Source: Neokomagataea thailandica NBRC 106555 (GTDB lineage Bacteria > Pseudomonadota > Alphaproteobacteria > Acetobacterales > Acetobacteraceae). From it: a DNA stretch of 39,348 nt. A program made the translations under genes and the position numbers. The first letter of the stretch is position 1. The number at the start of each line of letters is the position of its first letter. Below the pieces are notes generated by a model. The model saw nothing but the letters and a program-made list of their open reading frames with translations. It searched no databases and was not told where the DNA came from. Shown piece after piece: positions 23,928 to 32,593 of this stretch. Location: contig NZ_BCZB01000012.1 in the NCBI RefSeq assembly GCF_001598495.1, positions 1 through 39,348 on the forward strand. The letters are read 5' to 3'.

Positions 23928-25031
23928 GTGCGTGATCATCAAACGCCCGTAACATCAGATACAGCCGATGCTGAGAAGCATGCGGCTGATGCCTCTCTCC
24001 CGCCGCCTATTCTTGAGGCGGGTGAGGATGAGCCCCCCCCGCGTTTGAGTTTGCCGCCTGGTTTTGGGCGCAAACTTGCGTGGTTGGCGTTGCCTTTTGC
24101 GTTTATAGCATCAGCAGTGGCTGGTTATGGCCATTATACAGATCCTGGTCCTTCTCCTGAGCCGCATGTCGTTGTTGTGCCGCATGGGGGCATTGGTCAG
24201 GTCTCTGTTGCCTTACAAGATGCAGGTGTTCTGTCACCGACATGGTCATCGCGTGTGTTTTTTCGGGTTGCTGCGTTAGTAACGCGGAGTGATGGTTCTG
24301 TGCATGCCGCAGAATTTTCGTTTCCGGCACGTGTATCCGTTGCTCATATTCTTCAGATTTTACGTCACGGTCATCCAGTTGAGCATATGCTGACAATCCC
24401 TGAGGGATTGACGGTGAAGCGTATGGAAGTGCTGCTGCAGCAAGCAGGCTTTTTGCAGGGGGAAACGCCTCCTTTGTCAGAAGGACAGCTTTTTCCTGAG
24501 ACGTTAGCACTGCCGTTTGGGACGCCGCGTGCTGTTGTTGTGGCGCGTTTGAGCCACTTGATGGATGAACGGCTCCAGCATGTTTGGGTAGGCAGAGATG
24601 CGGCGTCTCTTGATGGGGTTATACGGTCACCTCAGGAGTTGCGCATTTTAGCGTCATTGATTGAGCGCGAGACAGCAGAGCCGGCAGAGCGCCCAATGGT
24701 GGCGCGTGTTTTCCTTAACCGTTTACAATTGGGTATGCGCTTACAGACTGACCCGAGTGTTATTTACGGTGTGAGTGATGGCATGGGGGTGTTGAACCAC
24801 CCTTTGGAGCATGATGACCTGCTCATGGATGGCCCGTATAATACGTATATGCATGCAGGTTTACCGCCTGGTCCAATTTGTTCCCCGAGTTTGAGTTCTT
24901 TAGAGGCTGCGGCGCACCCGGCCGTGAGTAACGCGCTGTATTTTGTGGCGAACGGGCATGGTGGCCATCGCTTTGCGGATACGCTGGATGAACACAACCG
25001 AAATGTTCAGCATTTGAGAGATAAAAATTAG
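23928..25031 (+). CDS. mltG: Endolytic peptidoglycan transglycosylase MltG (YceG-like)
   Basis: MltG cuts nascent peptidoglycan glycan strands and terminates their growth, anchored in the inner membrane. The 367-residue product has an acidic, Pro-rich cytoplasmic N-terminus, a single membrane segment at about 46-66, LTIPEGLTVKRM, the catalytic Glu in LASLIERETA, VARVFLNRLQLGMRLQTDPSVIYG, NTYMHAGLPPGPI and the C-terminal YFVANGHGGHRFADTLDEHNRNV. The start is a GTG at 23928, 12 bases after fabF. This fab-mltG neighbourhood is very common in Proteobacteria. Confidence 0.95.
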   Translation: MRDHQTPVTSDTADAEKHAADASLPPPILEAGEDEPPPRLSLPPGFGRKLAWLALPFAFIASAVAGYGHYTDPGPSPEPHVVVVPHGGIGQVSVALQDAGVLSPTWSSRVFFRVAALVTRSDGSVHAAEFSFPARVSVAHILQILRHGHPVEHMLTIPEGLTVKRMEVLLQQAGFLQGETPPLSEGQLFPETLALPFGTPRAVVVARLSHLMDERLQHVWVGRDAASLDGVIRSPQELRILASLIERETAEPAERPMVARVFLNRLQLGMRLQTDPSVIYGVSDGMGVLNHPLEHDDLLMDGPYNTYMHAGLPPGPICSPSLSSLEAAAHPAVSNALYFVANGHGGHRFADTLDEHNRNVQHLRDKN

Positions 25032-25415
25032 TCTCTTGGCGTATTTTTTGTTCGGTGTTTTTTGAACAAGATGCCGATTCTTACGCGTGTATGCTTTCAA
25101 TAATGTGAATAATACGGATAGCAGCGTTTCAAATCGCTATAATTTTTTTTAAAAATAATTGTAACAAAATATATCAAGGTGGATGGTTGCGAGAGAGGCT
25201 TATTCATAAAATTGCATTTAAGTTATTGATATATAAATATATTTTATAAAAAATGAAAAAGAATTATTTTGTAGTATTTCCTTATATATCAAGGGGTTGT
25301 GTCGTGACGGCCACAGATTAGATGCTTGCTGAAAGCATGGCTGCAATGCGTATGGAAAATAACTCAAGAAGTGCGGATAACAGTGAGCAATCACATAGAT
25401 GCTTTGGGAAAACGA
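25032..25415 (+). promoter_or_regulatory. AT-rich leader of the TonB-dependent receptor gene
   Basis: No gene is seen here. The first part is a possible mltG terminator (TTGTTC at 25048-25053 with GAACAA at 25064-25069, weak). The stretch 25131-25285 is very AT-rich and includes TATAAT at 25138-25143, but without a good -35. The 11-mer ATATATCAAGG occurs twice (25169-25179 and 25284-25294). Such a leader suggests transcriptional control of the receptor; no clear Fur box or riboswitch was recognised. Confidence 0.45.
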
Positions 25416-28298
25416 ATGTCGTCTTCTGTTACACGCCAGCTTTTGTGCGCCTCCATCTTAGCCAGTAGCGCTTTGACGGTTGTGCCTGTTTATGCCGCTT
25501 CGTCTCATGACGCAGTGCATCCTCATGGTGATACAAAGCCAGTCGAGCATAACAACATTACGGCACCGGCTGTAATGTCTGCTCGTCACACTGTATTGCG
25601 CCCCACGGCAGTGGAAGCTGCGGCAGGGAAGGATGAGCGCTTGGTGGTAACGGGGTCCGCCTTGGCATCATCACGCAATGTCAGTGCTAACCCTGTGCAG
25701 ATTGTAACGTCCAAGCAGATTCAGCAGACCGGTGCGACAACGCTGAATGACTTCTTGTCTCGTTTGCCTTCCGTCGGCTCTAGCGGCACGACGAACTCGC
25801 AGACCAACGGCACGCGTGGTGCAGCATGTGCAGATCTCCGTAATATGGAGAGCAAGCGCGTTCTGGTTTTGATTGATGGTAAGCGTGCTTCCATGAATGG
25901 CAGCAGCAACTGCATCGATATGAATGCCATTCCGGTGCAGCAGATCGCGAGCATCGAAATCCTGAAGGATGGTGGCTCAGAATTGTACGGTGCTGATGCT
26001 GTCTCTGGTGTTATTAACATTAAGCTGCGTCATGACTTGAATGATGCGAACATCACGGTGCGTGGTGGGATCACGGGTCATGGTGACAACCAGACGGGTT
26101 TGATTTCTGGCTATAAAGGTTGGAATTTTGACCATGATAAGGGCAACCTGACGCTCTTCGGCTCCTACATGACGCAAGGTGGCGTGATGCAGCGGGACCG
26201 GGCATGGGCAAACCCTGTTCAAGCGACGAACTCACCGGGCGGTGCCGACGCTAATGTGTTTGGCTCAGGTTACTCTGATATTGCTCGTGTGCGTGGCAGT
26301 GGCGTTAATGTTGGTGTGGCGCCGAATGGTACGGTATTGGGCAAGTGGAATAACGCTTATCGTTACCCTTATGGGCAGCATCAAAGTCTGACGAACCAGC
26401 TTCAAAGCTCCAACCTATCGGGTGATACGCATTACGAAATTAATCGTCATTTCAATGTGTATGCGAATGTTCTGTATTCACACCGTACCAGTTCGACCTT
26501 CATGGCTGCGGAGCCATTTAACGGTTCGGTTCAGCCGAGCACTCTGCCGTCTGTCCTGACAGTACCGGCCAATGATCCGCGCAATACCTTTGGTAAGGAT
26601 GTGAGCATTGTCCGTCGTTTGACGGAGTTTGGTGATCGTCGTTCAGAAACAGCGTCTGACACGGTGACGTCCAAGTTCGGGCTCAATGGTGATGTGGCGT
26701 ATGGTTGGCAGTATGATGCGTCTTACACCTATGGTGCGAACCGTACGAATGCGAAGACGCTGAATATCGGCTCTTACGCTAACCTACTGAATGCGTATGG
26801 TCTGCGTCAGGTGACGCCGGGTAATTCAGGTAGTGCTTTGGCGTATGACCCGTCTGTTTGCCCAAGCTTTGGTTGTTCTTCTCCCTTTAAGGCGCTGTCA
26901 CCGCAGGCGGCGGCTTACGCCAATGCCAATGTGAATACGAACTCTGTATATTTGCTGCGTGATTGGAACCTGCGTTTCCATAACAACAGTGTTGTTCATA
27001 TGCCGTGGGCCAATGGCGGTGCGCTTGGTGTTGCTATGGGCATGGAGCACCGTGGCGAGCAACTGAGCAATGTGCCAGATGCTTTGATTCAAAGCGGGCA
27101 GAGCCTGACCAATACAGTACGCTCGACCAGCGGTGGCTTTAACGTGACGGAAGGTTACCTCGAAGGTCAATTGACGTTGCTGCATAACGCCTTCTTGGCG
27201 AAAGACTTGACGATTGATGGTCAGGGGCGTGTGTCAGGCTACAATACCTTTGGTACGGCCAAGATTTGGAAGGGTTCTGTTAACTGGGCACCTGTTTCGG
27301 ATATTCGCTTCCGTGGTACGTTGGGTACGTCCTTCCGTCAGCCGAATGTGAATGAGCTGTATGGTGGTCAGAGCATCTCTTACAACACGGCGAGCGATCC
27401 GTGCGATATGAACCAAGTTGGCACGTATGGTGCAGCATCGGCTATTGTTGCTGCTAACTGTGCGGCTCAGGGGATTAACACGAAGACGTTCACGCAATCT
27501 GGTAGCGCGCAAGTGCCGACACTGGGTGGTGGTAATACGAAGCTTCAGCCTGAAGAAGGCCGGACCTATACGTTCGGTACGGTTATCACGCCGCATTGGA
27601 TTCCAGGTCTCTCACTGTCTGGTGAGTTCTGGCACTATTCGATCAACCATATGATCAGCTCATTGCCGACGCAGTACATTCTGAATAACTGCTATAATGG
27701 TACGAATACGGCGCTGTGCAGCCAGGTTAACCGTCTATCCAACGGGCAAATCAGTACGGTTTCGGCTTATCGTCAGAACATTGGCGCGCTACATACGAGC
27801 GGTGTCGACTTTGACTTTGATTACCGTCACCACATTACAAGTCGTGACATTGTGTCTGTGTCGAACAACTTCCAATATCTGTTGAACTACAAGCAGCAGT
27901 TTGTACCAGGTGGTGCGTTCAGTGATTTCACAGGCGCGCTGTTGTACACGAATGGCTCTGGTAACCCGCGTGTTCGTAACTACACGACGCTGGGTTGGAC
28001 CCATGGCGCTTTGACGGTGAATTATATGCTGCAATTCACAGGTGGTATGCGTTGGAATGATTCAACACAGTGGGCGGATGCTGCAAGCTCTGGCCGTTAC
28101 AAGACGCCAATGATGATCCAGCAGGATCTGAGTGCTTCTTATCATCTTGATCGTTGGACGTTCTCAGGTGGTATTCAGAACATCACCAACAAGAAGCCAC
28201 CTTTCGTTGCGAGTGGCACGGATAATAGTGTTGGCGCTGTATATGGTGGGTTCTACCCAGGGCGTTACATGTTCTTGCAGGCTGGTTTGAGCCTCTAA
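25416..28298 (+). CDS. TonB-dependent outer-membrane receptor
   Basis: These 22-strand barrels import siderophores, vitamin B12, sugars or other ligands using TonB energy. The 960-residue product has a signal peptide (ending VVPVYAASS), a TonB-box-like LVVTGSAL, the plug domain (QIQQTGATTLNDFLSRLPSVGS, KRVLVLIDGKRASM, IASIEILKDGGSELYGADAVSGVINI) and a long barrel rich in aromatic and Asn/Thr residues, with NEL YGG-type motifs around 650 and IQNITNKKPP near the C-terminus. The last residue is Leu, not the usual Phe. The plug contains several Cys-bearing loops (AACADL, SSNCIDM), typical of a large receptor subfamily in Acetobacteraceae and Sphingomonadales. ATG 25416 was chosen for the signal peptide; GTG 25383 and TTG 25326 are possible. 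Ligand unknown. Confidence 0.92.
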   Translation: MSSSVTRQLLCASILASSALTVVPVYAASSHDAVHPHGDTKPVEHNNITAPAVMSARHTVLRPTAVEAAAGKDERLVVTGSALASSRNVSANPVQIVTSKQIQQTGATTLNDFLSRLPSVGSSGTTNSQTNGTRGAACADLRNMESKRVLVLIDGKRASMNGSSNCIDMNAIPVQQIASIEILKDGGSELYGADAVSGVINIKLRHDLNDANITVRGGITGHGDNQTGLISGYKGWNFDHDKGNLTLFGSYMTQGGVMQRDRAWANPVQATNSPGGADANVFGSGYSDIARVRGSGVNVGVAPNGTVLGKWNNAYRYPYGQHQSLTNQLQSSNLSGDTHYEINRHFNVYANVLYSHRTSSTFMAAEPFNGSVQPSTLPSVLTVPANDPRNTFGKDVSIVRRLTEFGDRRSETASDTVTSKFGLNGDVAYGWQYDASYTYGANRTNAKTLNIGSYANLLNAYGLRQVTPGNSGSALAYDPSVCPSFGCSSPFKALSPQAAAYANANVNTNSVYLLRDWNLRFHNNSVVHMPWANGGALGVAMGMEHRGEQLSNVPDALIQSGQSLTNTVRSTSGGFNVTEGYLEGQLTLLHNAFLAKDLTIDGQGRVSGYNTFGTAKIWKGSVNWAPVSDIRFRGTLGTSFRQPNVNELYGGQSISYNTASDPCDMNQVGTYGAASAIVAANCAAQGINTKTFTQSGSAQVPTLGGGNTKLQPEEGRTYTFGTVITPHWIPGLSLSGEFWHYSINHMISSLPTQYILNNCYNGTNTALCSQVNRLSNGQISTVSAYRQNIGALHTSGVDFDFDYRHHITSRDIVSVSNNFQYLLNYKQQFVPGGAFSDFTGALLYTNGSGNPRVRNYTTLGWTHGALTVNYMLQFTGGMRWNDSTQWADAASSGRYKTPMMIQQDLSASYHLDRWTFSGGIQNITNKKPPFVASGTDNSVGAVYGGFYPGRYMFLQAGLSL

Positions 28299-28347
28299 GG
28301 CGCATGAGGGTGTGATGGGGCGTTTGGCGCTCCATCCGTCTGGTTAT

Positions 28348-28389
28348 AAAAAACGGGAAAGAGGTTTGTTCCTCTTTCCCGTTTTTTTT
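28348..28389. terminator. Strong bidirectional terminator
   Basis: ACGGGAAAGAGG (28353-28364) pairs perfectly with CCTCTTTCCCGT (28371-28382) around TTTGTT, preceded by an A run and followed by eight T. It can end both the receptor transcript and the convergent SYLF transcript. Confidence 0.92.
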
Positions 28390-28496
28390 GTGCATTGACG
28401 GAGCCTTGAGGGAAGATCCCGTCTATCGTCACGCTCGTATCTGTTGTGTGGTTGGTTACCCGAGTTGGAGCCGCACGGAGTGGATGGGGCCTTGTT

Positions 28497-29327
28497 TTAT
28501 TTCAGTGGTGAGAGGTTTTGGCTCTGGATGTTGCGGGCGTTATTGATGGTGCTGTTATAGGCGCTGGTGCCATCATTGAGTGTGTCCTGTACAGTAGCTG
28601 TTGTGGCACGTGCTGTGGCGGCAACGGGTGTTTGTGCCACGTTCATGAGAGCACGGCGTAGTGGATCAGCCGCAGTATTATTGACCCGCATGGTAATGAC
28701 AATGTCTTCTGGGCCAACGGTTTGGTTATAATAGGCACGATTTGCACCGCTATCGACCGTGAGCTTAGAGCCGCCCAATGCTGCGCCTGCGTACAAACCT
28801 TGGTTTTTTTGTGCGGCATAAATATCGGTGTTGCGTGCACCTGCGGTGCTGGCTTCTGCTCCTGTACCGATTGTGGCGAAGGATGCTGAGGCTGAGGCGT
28901 CAAACTTGAATTGGCTATCCAGCAGGGCTTGGATGCCGTGTTGTGACATCACAAAGAATATCATTTCTGAACTTTGGATACCGACCTGTATGCCCAAAGA
29001 ACCTGTGCTGAGGCGGTAAAAAGCAGGGTCAGACCATGAGCCGCGTGCATCGCGGGTGAGGAGGACGCAGCGCCCGCCAGAACCACCAATGCCGAAGGAC
29101 ATATTCAGGACAGAAGGGCAGACCATGACGGCTTTAGCTTGGGACAGAAGCTGCTGTGAGCGGGACTGAGGGGTTGTGCCGCTAAAGAGGTCTTGTACGG
29201 CAAGAGTGGCTCGGTCGATGGTGAGTTGCTGTTCAGTGGCCGTCGTTTGTATGGTGCCAGAGCATGCGGTGATTGCAAGGGGGGCAGCTGTGAGAAGAAG
29301 GGCGCGCAGAAGGCCGGAGCGTGTCAT
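28497..29327 (-). CDS. SYLF/YSC84-domain lipoprotein
   Basis: The 276-residue product has a lipoprotein signal with lipobox ITAC (Cys22 from the chosen start), then a SYLF domain. SLL, QAKAVMVCPSVL near residue 65, FGIGGSGGRCVLL, GSWSDPAFYRLSTGSLGIQVGIQ, and FKFDASASASFATIGTGAEA are all family features. SYLF proteins bind phosphoinositides in eukaryotes and are of unclear role in bacteria. About 90 C-terminal residues are Ala/Thr-rich and may be disordered. The ATG at 29327 has AGGTGA 5 bases upstream; GTG at 29336 is possible. It is convergent with the receptor gene. Confidence 0.83.
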   Translation of the reverse strand: MTRSGLLRALLLTAAPLAITACSGTIQTTATEQQLTIDRATLAVQDLFSGTTPQSRSQQLLSQAKAVMVCPSVLNMSFGIGGSGGRCVLLTRDARGSWSDPAFYRLSTGSLGIQVGIQSSEMIFFVMSQHGIQALLDSQFKFDASASASFATIGTGAEASTAGARNTDIYAAQKNQGLYAGAALGGSKLTVDSGANRAYYNQTVGPEDIVITMRVNNTAADPLRRALMNVAQTPVAATARATTATVQDTLNDGTSAYNSTINNARNIQSQNLSPLK

Positions 29328-29382
29328 GGAAGTCACCTGTTGAATTCAGATTTGTTCAGTTGTTTGGCATGATGTTGTAAGA

Positions 29383-29404
29383 ATGCGGCCAAATATGGCC
29401 GCAT
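29383..29404 (-). terminator. Hairpin terminator after the inositol-monophosphatase-like gene
   Basis: ATGCGGCCA and TGGCCGCAT (29383-29391, 29396-29404) form a perfect 9-bp stem with a 4-base loop, 8 bases after the stop of the upstream minus-strand gene. The following sequence is only moderately T-rich (TCTTAC), so strength is uncertain. Confidence 0.5.
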
Positions 29405-29412
29405 AATAGGCG

Positions 29413-30213
29413 CTACAGTGGAACGTTTACGGCTTTGGAAATGGTCTCGGCGATGCCCGGTGCTGTGGCGAGAATAGTTGCGCCACCGGTAAGGCCGCCT
29501 GTTTGCAAGAAGGGAGAGACGCGGGCGCCTGCTTCTTCCAGCAAGACGAGTGCTGCGGCGACATCCCAGAGGCGAATGACAATTTCAAGGTAACCGTCAC
29601 TGCGGCCACATGCGACATCTGCGAGGGCGAGCGCACCGGAGCCGCCGGAGCGCGGCATGGCACCGAGGCCGACGATAGCGCTGATTTTTTCTTCAAAAAC
29701 GGGTTGTGGCACACGGCAGGACCAGCCCATTTCGATCATGGCTTCGGCCGGGTCTTGTGTCGGTGCGGCTTTGATGGGCTTACCATTGAGGAAAGCGCCA
29801 CGGCCACGTTGTGCGGTGAAGATTTCTCCCAAGGCTGGTGCATCAATAATGCCAGCAACGGGTGTGTCTCCTTCTAACAGGCCTAAGGAGACGCACCAGC
29901 GGTCACGGCCACGGGCAAAATTGGACGTGCCATCAATGGGGTCTACAACCCAGCGATACTGCCCTTGGCGGGTGACGCCGCCTTCTTCACCTTGGAAGCC
30001 ATCTTCAGGGAAGAGGGCTTGGATGCGTTGGCTGACCAGCGCTTCTACCGCGCCATCGGCTTCGGTGAGGTAGTCTTGGCGGCCTTTCATGGTGCCGCTT
30101 GGGCCGCCGGGAGCGGGGCGCATGGAGAGTGCTAAGGTTGCAGCATCTCGCACGATGGAACGAGCAGCTTCAAGGCGAAGAGCGATGGGGTCATGTTGGA
30201 CGGGGTCAGTCAT
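29413..30213 (-). CDS. Inositol-monophosphatase-family phosphatase
   Basis: The 266-residue product has the three family metal-binding motifs: FQGEEGG (Glu), WVVDPIDGTSNFARG, and RLWDVAAALVLLEEAGARV near the C-terminus. The family includes inositol monophosphatase (SuhB), CysQ and histidinol-phosphatase (HisN type), all Mg-dependent and Li-sensitive. The sequence alone does not decide among them. The nearby GINT1-like gene makes an inositol or sugar phosphate possible, but histidinol-phosphate is common in Alphaproteobacteria; hisI lies far off at the other end. The SYLF gene follows downstream in the same direction after an apparent terminator. Confidence 0.88.
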   Translation of the reverse strand: MTDPVQHDPIALRLEAARSIVRDAATLALSMRPAPGGPSGTMKGRQDYLTEADGAVEALVSQRIQALFPEDGFQGEEGGVTRQGQYRWVVDPIDGTSNFARGRDRWCVSLGLLEGDTPVAGIIDAPALGEIFTAQRGRGAFLNGKPIKAAPTQDPAEAMIEMGWSCRVPQPVFEEKISAIVGLGAMPRSGGSGALALADVACGRSDGYLEIVIRLWDVAAALVLLEEAGARVSPFLQTGGLTGGATILATAPGIAETISKAVNVPL

Positions 30214-30345
30214 GGCATGCTCCTTTGGGCAAGGGAGGTTTGATGCGTGGAGGATGTATCTCAGCGCATAAACGTTTTTGCGGTTGTATTGAGGTTTTAT
30301 GGATCAAAAATATGGTGCGTCTATGGTGAGGCACAGCATAAACCT

Positions 30346-30364
30346 TATGCCGGGATACGGCATA
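30346..30364. promoter_or_regulatory. Small palindrome in divergent intergenic region
   Basis: TATGCCG (30346-30352) and CGGCATA (30358-30364) form a 7-bp inverted repeat with a 5-base centre in the 266-base gap between the divergent phosphatase and GINT1-like genes. It could be an operator; nothing else was recognised in this gap. Confidence 0.3.
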
Positions 30365-30479
30365 GCGTGTGATCATGATTTGCTGTTCGTGCGGGCCTGT
30401 TGTATCGGCGCAGAGAAGCGTCATGAACGCATCATGCCTTGAAGTGTTTGGCACGTCTGCCCCTTAAGAGTGAGATTTT

Positions 30480-31370
30480 ATGCCTTTTTTCCGCACGGAT
30501 CACTGGCGGAGCGCCATTTTGCATGCACCGTTGGATGTGCTTTTAACGCGAGAGCATTGGGATGACGTGCCGGTGACGTTATTGCCGTCGGATGGGGATC
30601 ATCGTTTCCTTGCAGATCCGTTCGGGTTTTGGCGTGATGATACGCTCTATGTGTTCGTTGAAGCCTTTGATTATCGTGACGCCAAGGGCGTGATTGATGT
30701 GCTGGTGTATGACCAGAGCTTTACGTTGCAGGAGCGTTTTCGGGCGTTAGAGGCACCGTGGCATTTGTCTTACCCGTATGTGTTTGAGCATGATGGGGTA
30801 ATGTATATGCTTCCGGAAGCAAGTGGATCTGGGCGGTTAACGTTGTACCGTGCGACGCAATTTCCGCTTGGCTGGGAGGTTGTACCTGAGTTTGATTTCC
30901 CACAGGCCGCAGTGGATGCGACGCCTCTTTTCCATGAGGGGCGTTGGTGGTTATTTTGGAATCCTCCCGGTACGAAAGAGGAGCGACAAAGTGTTTTGGC
31001 GCTCTCTACGGCGGAGCATTTATATGGGCCGTGGCAGGATCTGGGCGTTATTCATCAGGACCGTGCGGGGGCGAGGCCGGGGGGGACACCTGTTGTGGTG
31101 GCTGATGGCGTTATTTTACCGGTGCAGGACTGCCGTGGGACCTATGGGCGGGGCATTCGTTTGTTGGAGATTGAAGGCCTTGGGTGCGAGAGCGTGCGGG
31201 TGGTGCCGCAAAAGCATGTGGCGATTCCACGGGCGCTCAAAGCGCGTTACCCAGATGGTATGCATACGCTTTCAGCCGTTGGGGAGGTCACGTTGCTTGA
31301 TGTGAAGCATGTGGGGCTGGGGCCGAAGCGCGATCTTATGAACCTGCGCCGTAAGCTGTTTGGGCGTTAG
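30480..31370 (+). CDS. Stand-alone protein resembling the N-terminal domain of glucosamine inositolphosphorylceramide transferase (GINT1)
   Basis: The 296-residue product resembles the beta-propeller-like N-terminal domain of plant GINT1, an enzyme that adds a hexosamine to inositolphosphorylceramide. The shared elements are FLADPFGFWRDDTLYVFVEAF (about 41-61), AKGVIDVLVYD, the highly typical WHLSYPYVFEHDGVMYMLPEA (about 95-115), LTLYRATQFPLGWEVV, and VDATPLFHEGRWWLFW. It has no GT64 catalytic domain, so activity, if any, must reside in this domain or depend on a partner. Similar domains occur in bacterial sugar-related proteins. It is convergent with a GT4 glycosyltransferase gene 130 bases away. 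AAGAG precedes the ATG. Confidence 0.75.
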   Translation: MPFFRTDHWRSAILHAPLDVLLTREHWDDVPVTLLPSDGDHRFLADPFGFWRDDTLYVFVEAFDYRDAKGVIDVLVYDQSFTLQERFRALEAPWHLSYPYVFEHDGVMYMLPEASGSGRLTLYRATQFPLGWEVVPEFDFPQAAVDATPLFHEGRWWLFWNPPGTKEERQSVLALSTAEHLYGPWQDLGVIHQDRAGARPGGTPVVVADGVILPVQDCRGTYGRGIRLLEIEGLGCESVRVVPQKHVAIPRALKARYPDGMHTLSAVGEVTLLDVKHVGLGPKRDLMNLRRKLFGR

Positions 31371-31500
31371 GCGTGTATCGTAGGGTTTAATCTGCCGCCG
31401 TTGGTTCGGGGTGTGTAAAAATTGTGCTTGAAGGCGCGAGCATACGGAGGGAAGGCTATTGCGGTGTTCCCCCTCGTTCATGTGCTGCTGCGCGTAAGCG

Positions 31501-32586
31501 TTAAACTTTCGGCGTGTTGAGGCCCGGGATTGCTGTGAGAATAGCCCGCCCATGTTCAGCGAAAGCAGCTGGGCCGAAGCGTTTCATCACGCGGGAGCGC
31601 GACCGTGTGCCCATTGTGCCGAGGCGCTCCGGGGTGCGGAGTAGGGTGGCTAAAGCCGCGGCGAGGGCACCCGCATCATTGAAGGGAATGATGAGGCCAG
31701 ACACGCCGTCTTCGACGCTACGCGGGATTTCACCCGCAGGTGTGGTGATGATGGGGAGGGCGCAGGCCATGGCTTCATGGGCTGCCACGCATAACCCTTC
31801 CCAATGGGAGGTTTGGAGATAGAGGTGCAGCGTGGAGAGAAAATCCAATGGTGCCTCGCAGTGTCCGTAGAACGAGACGGGTAGGTTGTGGCGTGCGGCA
31901 CGTTCTTCTAGTGCGGCTCGTTCGGGGCCATCTCCGGCGAAGGTCATGTGAAAGGCGGGAAGGTCTTTCATGGGTTGTAAGAGCGCGAGTGCATCACACA
32001 GCATGTCATACCCTTTGACGCTGTGCAGACGTCCAAGAGAACCAATTTGAATGATTTCGCCCTCTTGCCAAAGGCGTGCTGTTGGCGCGTTAGGTGGTGC
32101 GCGGAAGATGGGCCAGCACATGAGGTTATCGCGAAGGCGTAAGCGGCGCTTCGCGAAGCATGCGACGGTTTCAGAGTCGGCAACCCATAGGAGGGTATTG
32201 CGGCAGAGGGCGCGTAGAAGCCATGCGTTGATGGTTTTGAGGCGAGCGGAGTGTTGCCAGTGAACGGTCGGGACGTTCAGAGATTTAGCGATAAGTTGGC
32301 CGAGCAGCGTGGCGCGGGTCAGAGAGGTCCAGACGAGGTCTGGTTGGTATGCTTTAAGTTCACGTTTGAGCCAGAAATATGCGGCTAAGTGATCATTTTT
32401 TTTGCCAGACCGAACGCGGACAGGAATACCGGCGTGCTGGAGTAGTGGAATTGCTAAACCGTCACGGCGTTCAAGCCCGAAAACCATGACGCTGGCACCA
32501 TGCTCTTGCATGAGGTGGATAATGTCAGGGATGGGGCTTTGTGCGCCGCCGCATTCGAGCGAGTTGATGACGTAAGCAATTTTCAT
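31501..32586 (-). CDS. GT4-family glycosyltransferase
   Basis: The 361-residue product has the GT-B fold of family GT4. The N-terminus MKIAYVINSLECGGAQ carries the usual Gly-Gly donor-side loop, and the C-terminal half has IGSLGRLHSVKGYDML, FAGDGPER and EGLCVAAHEAMACALPIITTPAGEIPR with the nucleotide-sugar-binding Glu pattern ExxxxxxxE, one position diverged. It probably adds a sugar to a lipid or surface glycan at the cytoplasmic membrane face. ATG 32586 was chosen because it gives the canonical N-terminus; a frame from 32688 lies inside the upstream gene. It is the last gene of the lptFG operon, 7 bases after the nucleotidyltransferase. Confidence 0.85.
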   Translation of the reverse strand: MKIAYVINSLECGGAQSPIPDIIHLMQEHGASVMVFGLERRDGLAIPLLQHAGIPVRVRSGKKNDHLAAYFWLKRELKAYQPDLVWTSLTRATLLGQLIAKSLNVPTVHWQHSARLKTINAWLLRALCRNTLLWVADSETVACFAKRRLRLRDNLMCWPIFRAPPNAPTARLWQEGEIIQIGSLGRLHSVKGYDMLCDALALLQPMKDLPAFHMTFAGDGPERAALEERAARHNLPVSFYGHCEAPLDFLSTLHLYLQTSHWEGLCVAAHEAMACALPIITTPAGEIPRSVEDGVSGLIIPFNDAGALAAALATLLRTPERLGTMGTRSRSRVMKRFGPAAFAEHGRAILTAIPGLNTPKV

Positions 32587-32593
32587 AGGGGTA

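Noticed and set aside
29413-30213. Firm assignment as inositol monophosphatase because of the nearby GINT1-like gene
   Set aside because: The family motifs are shared by SuhB, CysQ and HisN-type enzymes, and proximity alone does not decide the substrate.
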